A stretch of DNA of 64,000 bases, taken from the NCBI RefSeq assembly GCF_913775355.1, contig NZ_CAJYIU010000287.1:19247-83246 (forward strand), written 5' to 3'. Positions within the stretch are counted from its first letter, which is position 1. Each line of letters starts with the position of its first letter. This document shows, piece after piece, positions 29,501 through 39,078 of this stretch. The translations under genes and the position numbers were made by a program. The DNA comes from an uncultured Aureimonas sp. (GTDB lineage Bacteria; Pseudomonadota; Alphaproteobacteria; Rhizobiales; Rhizobiaceae). Under the pieces are notes generated by a model that was given only the letters and a program-made list of their open reading frames with translations, was not told the DNA's origin and searched no databases.

Positions 29501-29789
29501 CGTAGGTGATCGTCGCGTTGCCGTTCTGGGAGCCGAGCGACACCGACGACAGGGCGGAGGCCTTGGCGTCGACGTAGAGGATGCTGTTGGCGCCGCTGCC
29601 GACCAGCGTGCTGCCGTTCAGATCGATCGTGATGTTCTGCTTCTCGAGGAACATGACGATCTGCTTGGCGACCGCGATGGTCTCGTCCTTGGGCAGCACG
29701 AGGGTGCCGCCCGTGGCGGTCAGCGCCTTCAGTCCCGTCTCGATGTCGGCCTGCGTCGCCTTGGGCCGAAGCTGGATGATCTGCGACAT
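26517..29789 (-). CDS. Large secreted modular protein: right-handed beta-helix (pectate-lyase-like) + RTX + bacterial Ig-like repeats + C-terminal RTX
   Basis: 1090 aa; N-terminal LRPKATQADIETGLKALTATGGTLVLPKDETI...ITIDLNGSTLVG beta-helix; MLGGKGNDVVNGGAGNDYVWGGAGVDQLTGGEGRDRFAY; repeated TDVAGN...VDTKGP/VDMTGP Ig-like modules; C-terminus TEANVLFA. Confidence 0.9.
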   Translation of the reverse strand: MSQIIQLRPKATQADIETGLKALTATGGTLVLPKDETIAVAKQIVMFLEKQNITIDLNGSTLVGSGANSILYVDAKASALSSVSLGSQNGNATITYDKIPVDLKVGSWVKVVSDDALPGDHIDASDGGQPTRLGQAAEVVAIQGNTVILKGALVDQGLYHTNVRASTFSTAEFTIKNGAIDGGRGDFATAKGAADLIQLRNLVEPTVTDVDLRNGSVGLKIVNGVNADVRDVAAHNVYAGVQSSASFSTDIKGLFVEHSSHAVLVHGVGTTANGTSATSYGADIQLHAKDAVAYDADRAAFDFHSESRGGLYENVLAFDSRMIADFRGIGNGLKDSGGVNNSYALQFFEYGKGDGRDAKVSNVVAREIGQYAFMISGKTQNNTVTDSVFESIGKGYNVKSDVVAMVNSAIRDTVNSGDDVLTGSVKADMMLGGKGNDVVNGGAGNDYVWGGAGVDQLTGGEGRDRFAYHELSEGGDTITDFQAGAKGDILDVSVLAARLGWGSGDPLADGHLRVSAAGAGTLVQASDGHGGWTTLATLQGVKPGDFSAANVQWRMSDTTAALGAGKASAPELSGTPAAAAPGGSAPATLPSTTPAAPTAGPSVLGFSFLNSDGSAKAGETVTVAVRFDEVVNVKGGGLAVTLSNGAVATYAYGNGRDTLVFTYKVADGQDASDLSVSKITLGDAAIRSVKTGVATEATTAGGNLGDKLVIDTKAPVAAQPTLRYADSGLAGDGVTNAQTADLSGRADAGSSVKILDGSRVLGTVVADASGQWSFSTKTLADGQHVFSVIETDVAGNKSATSAGAAMTVDTKGPARPVFEGDTAKLYVREDASLLKGTAEALSKVDVFDNGVRIGGAVTGADGKWTYLASGLDEGAHRLTATATDVAGNTGVLSKSKDIVVDMTGPDLAISRLTATASGEVQLRGTISETPGQISVVRDGVATTTVNATSSAWTAKLSVDPSKIHTFDFSAKDAAGNVTALGDRYVLGTTGSERIVGTTAHEVMIGNGGSDTFVFKTNGGDDVVQDFKAGPLSAGGDVLRFEATGFHSLNELLADAHQVGGDVLIQIDDHSSVTLLNTKLAALTEANVLFA

Positions 29790-30226
29790 AATCTTCCCCG
29801 AAGTCTACGCGTCGCTCGCATGGGTCGGCGACGAACTGTAACTTCAAGGTACGAAAGAAAATTTCCCAATAAGCTCACCAGAACGACTGTCTTTGATTCA
29901 AATTATATATTGATCTTATCTTGGGGATCATCTTCAACCTCAACGGGCAGCCGGAGTGCCAGTGCCGCCGCCAGAATCTCGGCAGGGCATGGCTTTCCCA
30001 GGAATCCCGGAGGTATCCGGTTGAATCGAAGAAAGAATTTTGACGACTTCGCTTTCGGGCCGGAGACGCCAGCATCTCGCAGCCTCGGCGGGCGCCGCGC
30101 CTCCGACGGGCCCGACGTTGCTGTCGGCACCCCCGCATCATTCTTCAAAATGGTGTGAGGCGCCCCGACGGGATGGCCTCGCCGGGGCCGGCGCGGGTGG
30201 GAGGAGACGCGCCGGCCTCGAAGGCC

Positions 30227-31393
30227 CTAAGGCGGACAGGCCTTCGCAACAGGCGAGCCGACGCGCGCGGTGATGTTCAGCGCGATGAACTGCGAGGACA
30301 CCGGCCCCGATCGCGCCGAGGCACATTCGAGCCGCTTCGAGATGACGGGGTCGTCATGGCGGAAATGATCCCGGAGAATTTCCACGAACGGGGGCAGCGT
30401 CTTCGGCATTTCCTGCGGCCGGGTCGTGTAGGGCTTGAGGATCGACGGATCGTCCAATGCGTCGAGCGTGAAGCGCGTGACGTTGGCGAGGCGGCGATCC
30501 TGCTCGCGTGTGAGAGGACGTCCGTTCGCCTCGACAATGCGCACGAGGATCGCCATCGGGTTGAGCGCGAAGATCTGGTAGTGGAGCGCCTTGCCGCCCC
30601 GGCGCAACTCCTGCGGCATGGCGCCGTCGGGCGTTGCGGTCTTGAGGGCCCGATCGAGCTGATACGCGGCGAGATCGACGCCGCCCGCTTCGCCCCGCGC
30701 GATCGCCAGCATCGAGAGGGCAGCCGCTCCCCAGTGGGCATGGTTCGTCGTGGGCTTGTCCCAACCCGACGCGCGCGGCGAAGGCGGCAGTTCGGGATAG
30801 CCGCCTTCGATCGCCCGCGAGAGACGGGCGAACCAATCGACGACCGCCGCCCGGTCGCCGTCCTGCCAGGGCGCCATGTCGGCGGCCTGGAAGGCGTTGA
30901 CCGCAGCGATCGCGGTCCAGCTCGTCAGAAGCGCCGCCTGCCGCCGCCCGTTCCGGTCGTTGTCGTCGAGCCCGTCTAGCATGGCACCGGCGCGGGCCCA
31001 GGTCACCAACGTGCGCTGAAGGCATTCGGCGGCCTCGGCACGGCGCTCCGGCTCGTCTTCGTATCGCGTCAGCCACAGGAGGATCGACGTCTTGAACCGT
31101 TCGGTCGCGCCGATGCGGCGCGAGTAGGCCGCCATCTTGCCGCGATCGACGACCGACTGCGTGGCACCCGGTGCGTAGAAGGTGAACATGCCGGACATGT
31201 CGACGAGCGGCGGGACGATGTGGCGGCAGGAGGGCTTCTGCGACGCTGGCGAAGAGCCGTCGATCCGGCTGGTCAACTCGAACGGGTAGCGCAACTCGGC
31301 GTTCGCCGCGCCGGCCCCGAGGACGACGGCCACACCGGCGGCGAACGCCAGGGTGCGGAGTAGACGGTCGAACCGACCCGACATCGGCTTCAT
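30227..31393 (-). CDS. Alginate-lyase-family protein (PL5/AlgL-like), secreted or periplasmic
   Basis: Signal peptide LLRTLAFAAGVAVVLGAGAANA; TTNHAHWGAAALSMLAIA and MPQELRRGGKALHYQIFAL motifs. Confidence 0.87.
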   Translation of the reverse strand: MKPMSGRFDRLLRTLAFAAGVAVVLGAGAANAELRYPFELTSRIDGSSPASQKPSCRHIVPPLVDMSGMFTFYAPGATQSVVDRGKMAAYSRRIGATERFKTSILLWLTRYEDEPERRAEAAECLQRTLVTWARAGAMLDGLDDNDRNGRRQAALLTSWTAIAAVNAFQAADMAPWQDGDRAAVVDWFARLSRAIEGGYPELPPSPRASGWDKPTTNHAHWGAAALSMLAIARGEAGGVDLAAYQLDRALKTATPDGAMPQELRRGGKALHYQIFALNPMAILVRIVEANGRPLTREQDRRLANVTRFTLDALDDPSILKPYTTRPQEMPKTLPPFVEILRDHFRHDDPVISKRLECASARSGPVSSQFIALNITARVGSPVAKACPP

Positions 31394-31800
31394 GGCAGGA
31401 TCCTTCCTTGATCGACGGCTCTCACCGCATGTGGCCCTGACGGAGGGCGACCGCGTGCGAGAGCCGGAGAAGTAGCCGAAGGCTGGCGGTGACAGTCGAT
31501 CGCGCGAACCAACGCAATCGAGATTGCGGCGTGCGATGCGCGCCCATAATACAACCCTTGCGTGCAGTTGACTCGTCCTCGCGATTTCGGTCTAAGCCGC
31601 TCCGCCCGGACCGACATGACCTGCAAATGTGCAGCTCTCCCTGCTTGATCCTTGTGTCCGGAATGCGAATTACAGAAAATTTTGCAGTGCAGCGAGGAAT
31701 TGTGCAATGATTCATCGCTATGTCGTGATCGGCGTCTTCATCGGCCGTTCCGTCGGGAACGACGACGCGGCACGGTTTCGTCAGGATTTCGCGGGGACAC

Positions 31801-33225
31801 GTGACGTCAGTCAGAACTAGCCTGATCTGGTCCGCCGCGCGCAACTGGGGGACGCGGCTCGGATCGGTGATCGTCTTCATCGTGGTCGCGCGCGTCCTGC
31901 CCCCGAGCCAGCTCGGCCTCTTCGCGACCGCTGCGACCGTGATCGCCGTGGCGGAACTCGTCGCCGAGAACGGCCTCGGCGAAGCGGTGGTCCAGGCGCC
32001 GGAACTCGACGACCGCCTCCTGTCGGCCGCGTTGATCGTCAACGTCATTCTCGCCATGGTGGTCGCCGGCGCACTCCTTGCGATCGGCCCCTGGCTCGAG
32101 ACCGCCCTGGAGGCTTCGGGGCTCGAGGCGATCCTCAGCGTCGTCGTTCTCGTCATCCTCTTCAACGCCTTCAGCTATGTGCCGCAGGCCTATCTCCGGC
32201 GTCGGTTCGAGTTTCGCTGGCTGGCCTTCCGGGCGCTCGTCGCGACCGTGGTCTCGGGCGGCGTCGGCATCACCATGGCCCTCACCGGCTTCGGCGTCTG
32301 GAGCCTCGTCGCGCAGGCCCTTCTCGCCGCCTTCCTCAATCTCGTCCTGGTCTGGCGCGCCAAGCCCTGGCACCTGCACCTCGTGAACCCTCTGGCCGCC
32401 GCGCCGCTGTTCAAGGTCAGCGGCCACATCTTCGGCTCCAAGCTCGTCGACTTCGTGGCCAACCGCGGGATCGAGCTGGCCATCGCCGCGGGCGCGGGCC
32501 CGGCCGCCCTGGCGCTCTGGGTGATGGCGTCGCGCCCTTGGGCGGTGCTCATGCAGCTCGTCTCGGCGGTGACGATGGACGTGGCGCTCCCGAGCTTCGC
32601 GCGGCTCGCCTCCGACCGCGAGGCGCTCCTGCGCGCCTACTACACCTCGATCCAGACGACGGTCGCCATCGGCACCCCGATCTTCGTCCTCCTCGCGATG
32701 GTCGCGCCGGAGGTCATGAAGGTCCTCTTCGGCGAGAACGGGCGCGACGGCGGCTACGTGCTGATGCTCCTCTCGCTGCTCGGCGCGATGCAGCTCATGC
32801 AATACTACAACGGGACGCTGCTGAACGCCGTCGGCCTGTCGCACAAGTCGTTCATGATCTCGATGGTGAAGGCGGCCGCGATCAGCATCGCCCTGGCGGT
32901 CACGTTCGGCCAGAGCCTCTGGAACGTCGCCCTCGGCTTCACGATCGCGCAGTTCCTAATCACGCCGCTGAGCTTCGCGGTGGCCAGCCGTGCGCTCGAC
33001 TACTCGATCCGGCACCTCCTGAAGCTGATGGCGCCGTTCCTCATCGCCGAGGTCGTCGCCTGCGCGGCGATCCTCGCGCTCCGCGAGATCACGCTGCCGT
33101 TCGACGCCGCGTTCCTGCGCGGCGCGTGCCTCGGGGTCGCGGGCGGCGTCGTCTATCTCGTCGTCGCCTTCCTGATCGACCGTCGCACCACGCGGCGCAT
33201 TCTGACCAACATCGTAAAGCGATAG
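31801..33225 (+). CDS. Polysaccharide flippase, MOP superfamily (Wzx-like)
   Basis: 474 aa polytopic; SAARNWGTRLGSVIVFIVVARVLPPSQLGLFATAATVIAVAELVAENGLGEAVVQ; GTG start. Confidence 0.92.
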   Translation: MTSVRTSLIWSAARNWGTRLGSVIVFIVVARVLPPSQLGLFATAATVIAVAELVAENGLGEAVVQAPELDDRLLSAALIVNVILAMVVAGALLAIGPWLETALEASGLEAILSVVVLVILFNAFSYVPQAYLRRRFEFRWLAFRALVATVVSGGVGITMALTGFGVWSLVAQALLAAFLNLVLVWRAKPWHLHLVNPLAAAPLFKVSGHIFGSKLVDFVANRGIELAIAAGAGPAALALWVMASRPWAVLMQLVSAVTMDVALPSFARLASDREALLRAYYTSIQTTVAIGTPIFVLLAMVAPEVMKVLFGENGRDGGYVLMLLSLLGAMQLMQYYNGTLLNAVGLSHKSFMISMVKAAAISIALAVTFGQSLWNVALGFTIAQFLITPLSFAVASRALDYSIRHLLKLMAPFLIAEVVACAAILALREITLPFDAAFLRGACLGVAGGVVYLVVAFLIDRRTTRRILTNIVKR

Positions 33226-33243
33226 GACTGAGGGCCTTTATCC

Positions 33244-34530
33244 ATGGCGGACGGTAACAAGAAGGCGCTCCGGGAACTGGCGCGCGAGGTCATCGTGGCG
33301 CCGCGGATGTTCCGCGAATGGCGCAAGCTGACGAAGGCGCCCGTGCGCAAGGTGGCGTCCGGTTCGGCGACGCGCGTGGCGATCGTCCCCTGCGTCCCGC
33401 GCAATCCGTTCGGCTCGCGCGGCGACGAGGCGATGATCCAGGCCGTGATCGACGCCCTGCGCCAGAACGGTATCGCCGGATCGATCGGCATCGTCACCGA
33501 GACCGACGCGCTGCCGCCGCACATGGCGTCGCAGGGTCTCAAGGCCGAGCCCTGCTGGGGGGCGCCGTGGCGGCTCGCCAAGGTCTTCGACCGCATCAAG
33601 GACTACGACGCCGTCGTGGTCATCGGCGCGGACCTCATGGACGGCTACTATTCCAGCATCTCTTCGCTTCGCCTCTGGATGGTGGCCGATCTCTTCAGCC
33701 GCGTCCGGACCGCCGGCGTCATCACCGGCTTCTCGTTCAATGCCGCGCCGCGCTGGCCGGTCCGCGCGTTCCTGAAGCTTCGGGGCCGCTCGCCGCTCGT
33801 GGTCAACCTGCGCGATCCCGTCTCGCTGAAACGGTTCGAGCAGGCAGCCCCTGGCGTCGGCCGTCTCGTCGCCGACTGCGCGTTCCTCCTGAAGCCGGCC
33901 GCCGGGGCCGACACCGCCGCGACGATGGCATGGATCGCCGCCCAGCGCGCGAGCACCAACGTCGTCGGGCTCAACGTCCACCCGATGCTGTCGCCCGACC
34001 GCGATCCGGTGGCGATTGAGCGCATCGTCCAGGCGACCGCGGAAGCGATCCGCACCCTGATCGACCGCCGCGGCGTCTCGGTCCTTCTCCTCCCGCACGA
34101 CTTCCGCGCCGGCAACAACGGCGACGTCGCCATGCTGGAGCGCGTCGCCGTCGCGGTCGACCGCCCGGACCGGGTGCGTCTCCAGGCCGGCGAAATTTCG
34201 GCCGCCGAGATCAAGGGTCTCGCCGCCGAGACGGAGCTCGTGATCTCGGCCCGCATGCACCTGGCCATCGCGGCGCTGGGCGCCGGTGTCCCGGTCGTCG
34301 GCATCACCTACCAGGACAAGTTCGAAGGCCTCTTCGAGCACTTCTCGCTGCCCAAGTCCTACCTGATCGACCGCACGAAGGCGGGGGACGCCGCGCTGAT
34401 GACGCGCGTCTTCGACGACGCGTTCACGGCCCGCAGCGATCTTCGCGCCTCCGTCGAGGCGCATGTCGGCGACGTCAGGGCCAAGTCGCGCTCGACCTTC
34501 GACGCGCTCGGCTCGGCCATCGCCGGATGA
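33244..34530 (+). CDS. Polysaccharide pyruvyl transferase family protein
   Basis: RNPFGSRGDEAMIQAVIDALR..., VISARMHLAIAALGAGVPVVGITYQDKFEGLFEHF. Confidence 0.9.
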   Translation: MADGNKKALRELAREVIVAPRMFREWRKLTKAPVRKVASGSATRVAIVPCVPRNPFGSRGDEAMIQAVIDALRQNGIAGSIGIVTETDALPPHMASQGLKAEPCWGAPWRLAKVFDRIKDYDAVVVIGADLMDGYYSSISSLRLWMVADLFSRVRTAGVITGFSFNAAPRWPVRAFLKLRGRSPLVVNLRDPVSLKRFEQAAPGVGRLVADCAFLLKPAAGADTAATMAWIAAQRASTNVVGLNVHPMLSPDRDPVAIERIVQATAEAIRTLIDRRGVSVLLLPHDFRAGNNGDVAMLERVAVAVDRPDRVRLQAGEISAAEIKGLAAETELVISARMHLAIAALGAGVPVVGITYQDKFEGLFEHFSLPKSYLIDRTKAGDAALMTRVFDDAFTARSDLRASVEAHVGDVRAKSRSTFDALGSAIAG

Positions 34531-35753
34531 CCGGTTCCGCCTCGCCGCCGAACGCCGCCCGCAGAGCCGTCCTCGTCTGCGAGGAGGTGCCGGTCGCCGG
34601 CACCAACGGCGCGGGGAGCTACAATCTGACGGTCCTGCGCGCACTGCGCGCGCTGAGCTGGCGGATCGATCTTCTGGTCACCGGTCGGCGCGTGCCGGAG
34701 CGGATGCCGCAGACCGACTTCGGCGGGCGGGTCGACTTCCTACATGCGCGGCGGATCGGTCCGTTCCTCCTGCCGACTTCGCCGGGCGCCGTGGCCCGCT
34801 CGGTCCACCGTCTCCTGAAGCGGGTCCGACCGTCCGGGACGGGCCAGACGCAGCACCGACAGATCGCCATCGGCCGATTCTTGAGCGACCGGGAAATCCG
34901 CGCCGCCGGACGGCATCTTTCGGCCGCACCGCCGGACGCCGTCTTCGCGGACACGATCTTTCGCAGCGGCGTCCTGGCGGCGACCCCGCCGGCGGTGCGC
35001 CATCGCATCCTGATCGGCCACGACGTCTTCCACCACCGCGTCGCTTCGCTGCGCGCCAACGGCTTCGAGGCGACGCCGGGCGTCGACCGCGCGATGGAGG
35101 AACGCCTCTACCGGCAGTTCACCGGCATCGTCTCGATCAACGCCAGCGACGACCGCACCGCGCGCGAGATGGCCCCCGCTGCGCGGCACGCGACGGTCCT
35201 GCCAAGCGCCGGCGGCGCGCAGCTCGCGGCGGACGGGCGCCCGCATGCGGGCCACCGTCTCTTCTATCTCGGCAGCCTCGGCGCCCATAACGTCGACGGA
35301 CTGGCCTGGTTTCTGGAACGCGTCTGGCCCGCGATCCGCCTCCGCCTTCCCGGCGCGACGCTGGACGTGGCGGGTGCGATCGCCGAGCGCTTCCCCGATC
35401 CGGTCGCGGGCGTCACGTTCCACGGGCGCGTCCGGGATCTCCAGGCGCTCGCCTCGCAATGCGCGGCCGCCGTCAATCCGGTGCGGATGGGCAGCGGCAT
35501 CAAGATCAAGATGGTCGACTATTTCGGGCTCGGCCTGACCTGCGTCGCGACGCCGAAGGCCGCGGAAGGGTTCCCGCAGGAGCCCGCGCCACCGTTCGAG
35601 GTGGCCGGCGAGGACGCGTTCGGCGATGCGGTGGTCGCCCACCTCACCGACATCGATGCGCGGATGGCGATGGCGGGCCGGGTGCCGGCCTACCTTATGC
35701 TGTTCTCGGATGCGGCCGCCGCCGAACGGGTCTCGAGCCTTCTTGCGGACTGA
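34527..35753 (+). CDS. Glycosyltransferase (GT4-like)
   Basis: FYLGSLGAHNVDGLAWFLERVWPAI..., NPVRMGSGIKIKMVDYFGLGLTCVATPKAAEGF; 4 bp ATGA overlap with the preceding gene. Confidence 0.9.
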   Translation: MTGSASPPNAARRAVLVCEEVPVAGTNGAGSYNLTVLRALRALSWRIDLLVTGRRVPERMPQTDFGGRVDFLHARRIGPFLLPTSPGAVARSVHRLLKRVRPSGTGQTQHRQIAIGRFLSDREIRAAGRHLSAAPPDAVFADTIFRSGVLAATPPAVRHRILIGHDVFHHRVASLRANGFEATPGVDRAMEERLYRQFTGIVSINASDDRTAREMAPAARHATVLPSAGGAQLAADGRPHAGHRLFYLGSLGAHNVDGLAWFLERVWPAIRLRLPGATLDVAGAIAERFPDPVAGVTFHGRVRDLQALASQCAAAVNPVRMGSGIKIKMVDYFGLGLTCVATPKAAEGFPQEPAPPFEVAGEDAFGDAVVAHLTDIDARMAMAGRVPAYLMLFSDAAAAERVSSLLAD

Positions 35754-35804
35754 GCCCGGCGGCACGGTCCTAGCCGTGCCGCTCGCCTTCGCTTTTCCTG
35801 CCCG

Positions 35805-37013
35805 TCAGGCGCCGGCAAGACCCTTGGCGCGCGCGGGCGCTGCGAGCCGCGCATAGGCCGCGACATAGCGCTCGGCTTCGCGGTCCCAGTCGAACTGGGC
35901 GTCCGCCAGCGCCTTTGCGCGCAGGCCCGCTGCGCGGCGAAGCTCCAGGTCCTCGATCAGCGGACGGGCGGCGGCGGCGAGGCCCGCCGGCGTCGCGTCG
36001 GCGGCATAGCGGCCGGCATCACCGAGCAGGCGCCGCGTTTCGGTGAGGTCGTAGGAGACGGACGGGATGCCGAGCGCGGAATACTCGAACACCTTGTTCA
36101 TGCTGATCTTGTCGTTGTACTCGTTCACCGGGTCCGGGATGATACCGATGTCGAAGGTCGACAGCGCCGCGAGGAGGTCCTCGCCGCGCAGGTAGCCGGT
36201 GAAGGTGATGTGCTCGGCGACGCCGAGTTCGCCTGCCAGCTGCCGCACGGACGCCAGCGCCGGCCCGTCGCCCACGACCACCGCACGGATGTCGCGCTGC
36301 CCGTGGTCGGCGACGAGGTGATGGACGCAGCGCACGAGATGATCGACGCCGTCCTGGTCGGCGATGATCCCGACATAGCCGAGGACGGTGCCGGCGCCCG
36401 CGCGCAGCGCCTCGTTGGGTGCCACGCGCCGGATGCGCGCCTTGTCCGGCACGCTGTAGACGGTGACGACGTCCTCGGGCTTTTTGCCGCCGCGCGATAT
36501 GGCAAGGCTCCGGTAGGTCTCGTTGGCCGAGATCACGAGATCGGCCGTGCGGAAGGTCGCCTTCTCCGCCATCAGGAGCAGGCTGTGGAAGAAGCCCTTG
36601 CGCTCGAACTTGGCGACGAAGAGTTCCGGGCAGACATCGTGATGGTCGAAGACGAACTTCTTGCCGAAGAGCTTGAAGGGCGCGGCGACGAGGAAGATGA
36701 GGTCCGGCGGATTGCACGCCTGGATCACGTCGAAGCCGCGGCGGCGGCTCACTTTCAGGAGCAGGCGCAACTCGTGAAACAGCGCGGCCGCGTATTCATA
36801 GAGGAACGCGAACTTGCCCGAGGCCTCGAGCGGCAGGTTGTGGCGGAAGATCTCGATATCGTCGATCGTCTCGAAGGCGGCCGGGAACTGCTGGCTCTTC
36901 GGGCAGATCACCGAGACCGTCCAGCCGGCATCGCGCAGCGCGCAGGCTTCCTGCCAGACGCGCCGGTCGAGCGGCACGGGAAGATTCTCGACGACGATTA
37001 CGCAGGACGGCAT
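35805..37013 (-). CDS. Glycosyltransferase family 4
   Basis: VIVVENLPVPLDRRVWQEACALRDAGWTVSVICP, FDHHDVCPELF, GIIPDPVNEYNDKISMNKVFEYSALGIPSVSYDL. Confidence 0.92.
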   Translation of the reverse strand: MPSCVIVVENLPVPLDRRVWQEACALRDAGWTVSVICPKSQQFPAAFETIDDIEIFRHNLPLEASGKFAFLYEYAAALFHELRLLLKVSRRRGFDVIQACNPPDLIFLVAAPFKLFGKKFVFDHHDVCPELFVAKFERKGFFHSLLLMAEKATFRTADLVISANETYRSLAISRGGKKPEDVVTVYSVPDKARIRRVAPNEALRAGAGTVLGYVGIIADQDGVDHLVRCVHHLVADHGQRDIRAVVVGDGPALASVRQLAGELGVAEHITFTGYLRGEDLLAALSTFDIGIIPDPVNEYNDKISMNKVFEYSALGIPSVSYDLTETRRLLGDAGRYAADATPAGLAAAARPLIEDLELRRAAGLRAKALADAQFDWDREAERYVAAYARLAAPARAKGLAGA

Positions 37014-37191
37014 CGCGGGCCCTCAAATTGTTCGGGAACGATCGGCCGTGCGGCAGAGGCGCCGGCGTCGGCAACTATCTCACAGAGGATGCAGCTTGTA
37101 TCTTGCTGCAGCGCACCAATCAAGGTTGCGCCCGGTCGCGCGCGTGTCATCAGACCGTATGGTGAAGAGGAAGGCCGGTCTATCGGCGCCC

Positions 37192-38736
37192 TCATCCCGC
37201 CTGCCCGCCTCTTGACGACCGGCCGAGGGGCGCATCCGCACGGCGTCCGAGGCTGATGGTCGTCGCCGCGGCGAGATAGGTCGCGAAGTAGGCGGCCATG
37301 CCGGGGATCTGGAGCGAGAAGTCGACCAGTCCGTGGAGACCGACGAGGACCATCGCTCCGAGCGCCATGAGCGGGACGACCCGCATGCGCCGACGGTCGC
37401 GCAGGCCCCTTAGGAGATTGGCCACGATGTGGAGACAGCCGAGAAACAGGACGGGAACGAAGACGATCCCCAGCCCGACCAGTCCTTCGAGATAGATGTT
37501 GTGGGCGCGAAGGAAGACGTCCCAGGGCGCCCCGCAGTCCGGCGGCCGGTAGATCGGAAACACCGAGGCGAAGGTCGCGAACCCCGTGCCGAACCGCCAG
37601 TTCTGCCCGAACGCGTCGAGCGCGGACCAGTAGAGGCACAGGCGCACGTCGTCGATACCGCGCGTCGCCATTCGCTGGATCGTCAGGCCGCCGAAGAGGC
37701 CGCCGACGACCAGCACCACGAGCGCGACGACCCCGTAGGCTAGGAGGACGCGGCGCAGCGTCAGGGGCCGGGCCCCCGCGGGACCGCCCGAGGCCCGGCT
37801 TCCGTCCAGCCAGAGAAAGGGCAGGACGGCGACGAAGGCGATCGACGTCGAGACGAGCGCGCCGCGCGACTTCGTGAGGAACAGCGCGAGAAGGACGACG
37901 AAGGCGGCGAGAAGCCAGGCCATGACGCGCCGAGAGCGCTCGGACGGCAGGCCGGGATCGGAGATCAGCGACCAGATGGAGAACCGCCCGCGCCGGTCGC
38001 GCGGCAGCGCGAGAACTGCGAGCGTCGCGAGGATCAGGCTCGCCACGCCGAGGAGGCTGCCGGCCGTGTTGCGATTGACGAAGACGCCGGTGAGGCTGTC
38101 GAGATAGGCGGTCTTGGCGGTCAGGAGCAGGCTGTCCGGAAAGAACGCCACCTGCGCGATGCCGAAGACGGCGAACGCCAGACCGAAGGCTCCCAGCCAG
38201 GTCAGGAGCTTCAGCGCGCCCTCGTCGGTCTGGTAGAGGCTGAGGCCCGCGCCGTATAAGACGAAGGGCAGGATCAGGAGGAACACCGCATCCCGCGTCG
38301 CGGCCGGATCGACCGATACCGCGCCGCCGATCGGCCCGACCAGACGGTCGACGGCCGACCAGAGCGGATTGGCGAACGGATTGCCCTCGAAGCTCCAGGA
38401 CTGGAAGAGGACATAGGCGACGAGAGCGACGGCCATGAGGAGCGCCGCGTGCAGCGACCGGCGGATCCGGGCCTCCGCGGGCGGCGACAGGGCGCCGACG
38501 AAGAGGGCGGCGCCGGCCAGAACGAGGGTGACGAGGAGCGCCGAGTAGGACACGGCCCCGCGCGAGCCGATGCAGACCGCAAGAGCCGCGATCAGGAGCG
38601 CCCGACCAAGAAGGGTCGGACGCGGCGTCCTGCGCTGCGCGCCATCGAGGGTGATGGCGGCGTCCGGGCGGCGACGGCCGGACGGCTCCTCGATCTTGAT
38701 CTCCAGACGGACGCCCTCGAAACCCGTAGCGGTCAT
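37192..38736 (-). CDS. O-antigen ligase/polymerase family membrane protein
   Basis: Polytopic; WRFGTGFATFASVFPIYRPPDCGAPWDVFLRAHNIYLEGLVGLGIVFVPVLF. Confidence 0.88.
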   Translation of the reverse strand: MTATGFEGVRLEIKIEEPSGRRRPDAAITLDGAQRRTPRPTLLGRALLIAALAVCIGSRGAVSYSALLVTLVLAGAALFVGALSPPAEARIRRSLHAALLMAVALVAYVLFQSWSFEGNPFANPLWSAVDRLVGPIGGAVSVDPAATRDAVFLLILPFVLYGAGLSLYQTDEGALKLLTWLGAFGLAFAVFGIAQVAFFPDSLLLTAKTAYLDSLTGVFVNRNTAGSLLGVASLILATLAVLALPRDRRGRFSIWSLISDPGLPSERSRRVMAWLLAAFVVLLALFLTKSRGALVSTSIAFVAVLPFLWLDGSRASGGPAGARPLTLRRVLLAYGVVALVVLVVGGLFGGLTIQRMATRGIDDVRLCLYWSALDAFGQNWRFGTGFATFASVFPIYRPPDCGAPWDVFLRAHNIYLEGLVGLGIVFVPVLFLGCLHIVANLLRGLRDRRRMRVVPLMALGAMVLVGLHGLVDFSLQIPGMAAYFATYLAAATTISLGRRADAPLGRSSRGGQAG

Positions 38737-39078
38737 CACCGATCGACCGCGCCCGTGCCGACCACACATCGGTCGGTTCGGCAAAGTTGCTTCAAGGGAA
38801 AGCGGATCTGCGAGGTCGCCGCCTCCGATCGGGACCGCGCCGCGAAGGGCCTATGTTGCATCCCGGTCCGCCTCGACAACCCGCCTGATCGATCTCTGAC
38901 GATGAGGATCCGGCTTCGGCCGAATCGCCGGCAGGGGGAGCGCCGACCCAACCTGCCGTCAACGTTAATGAAATGCAGTTGCCGGGAGCGGCATCCGCGC
39001 TTTCTTATAGTCATTGTTATATGCTAGTCAGGTCACGAGTAATAGATGACTTGTCGCGTGTCGAGGTCGAGGTTGGTG

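Noticed and set aside
29903-30148. 81 aa minus-strand ORF upstream of the large RTX gene
   Set aside because: TTG start, no recognised domain, competing overlapping ORFs; AT-rich region is more plausibly promoter and leader for 26517..29789.
28203-30158. 651 aa plus-strand ORF opposite the large RTX protein
   Set aside because: Val/Asp/Gly-rich antisense of RTX and Ig repeats; periodicity is a reflection of the real gene.
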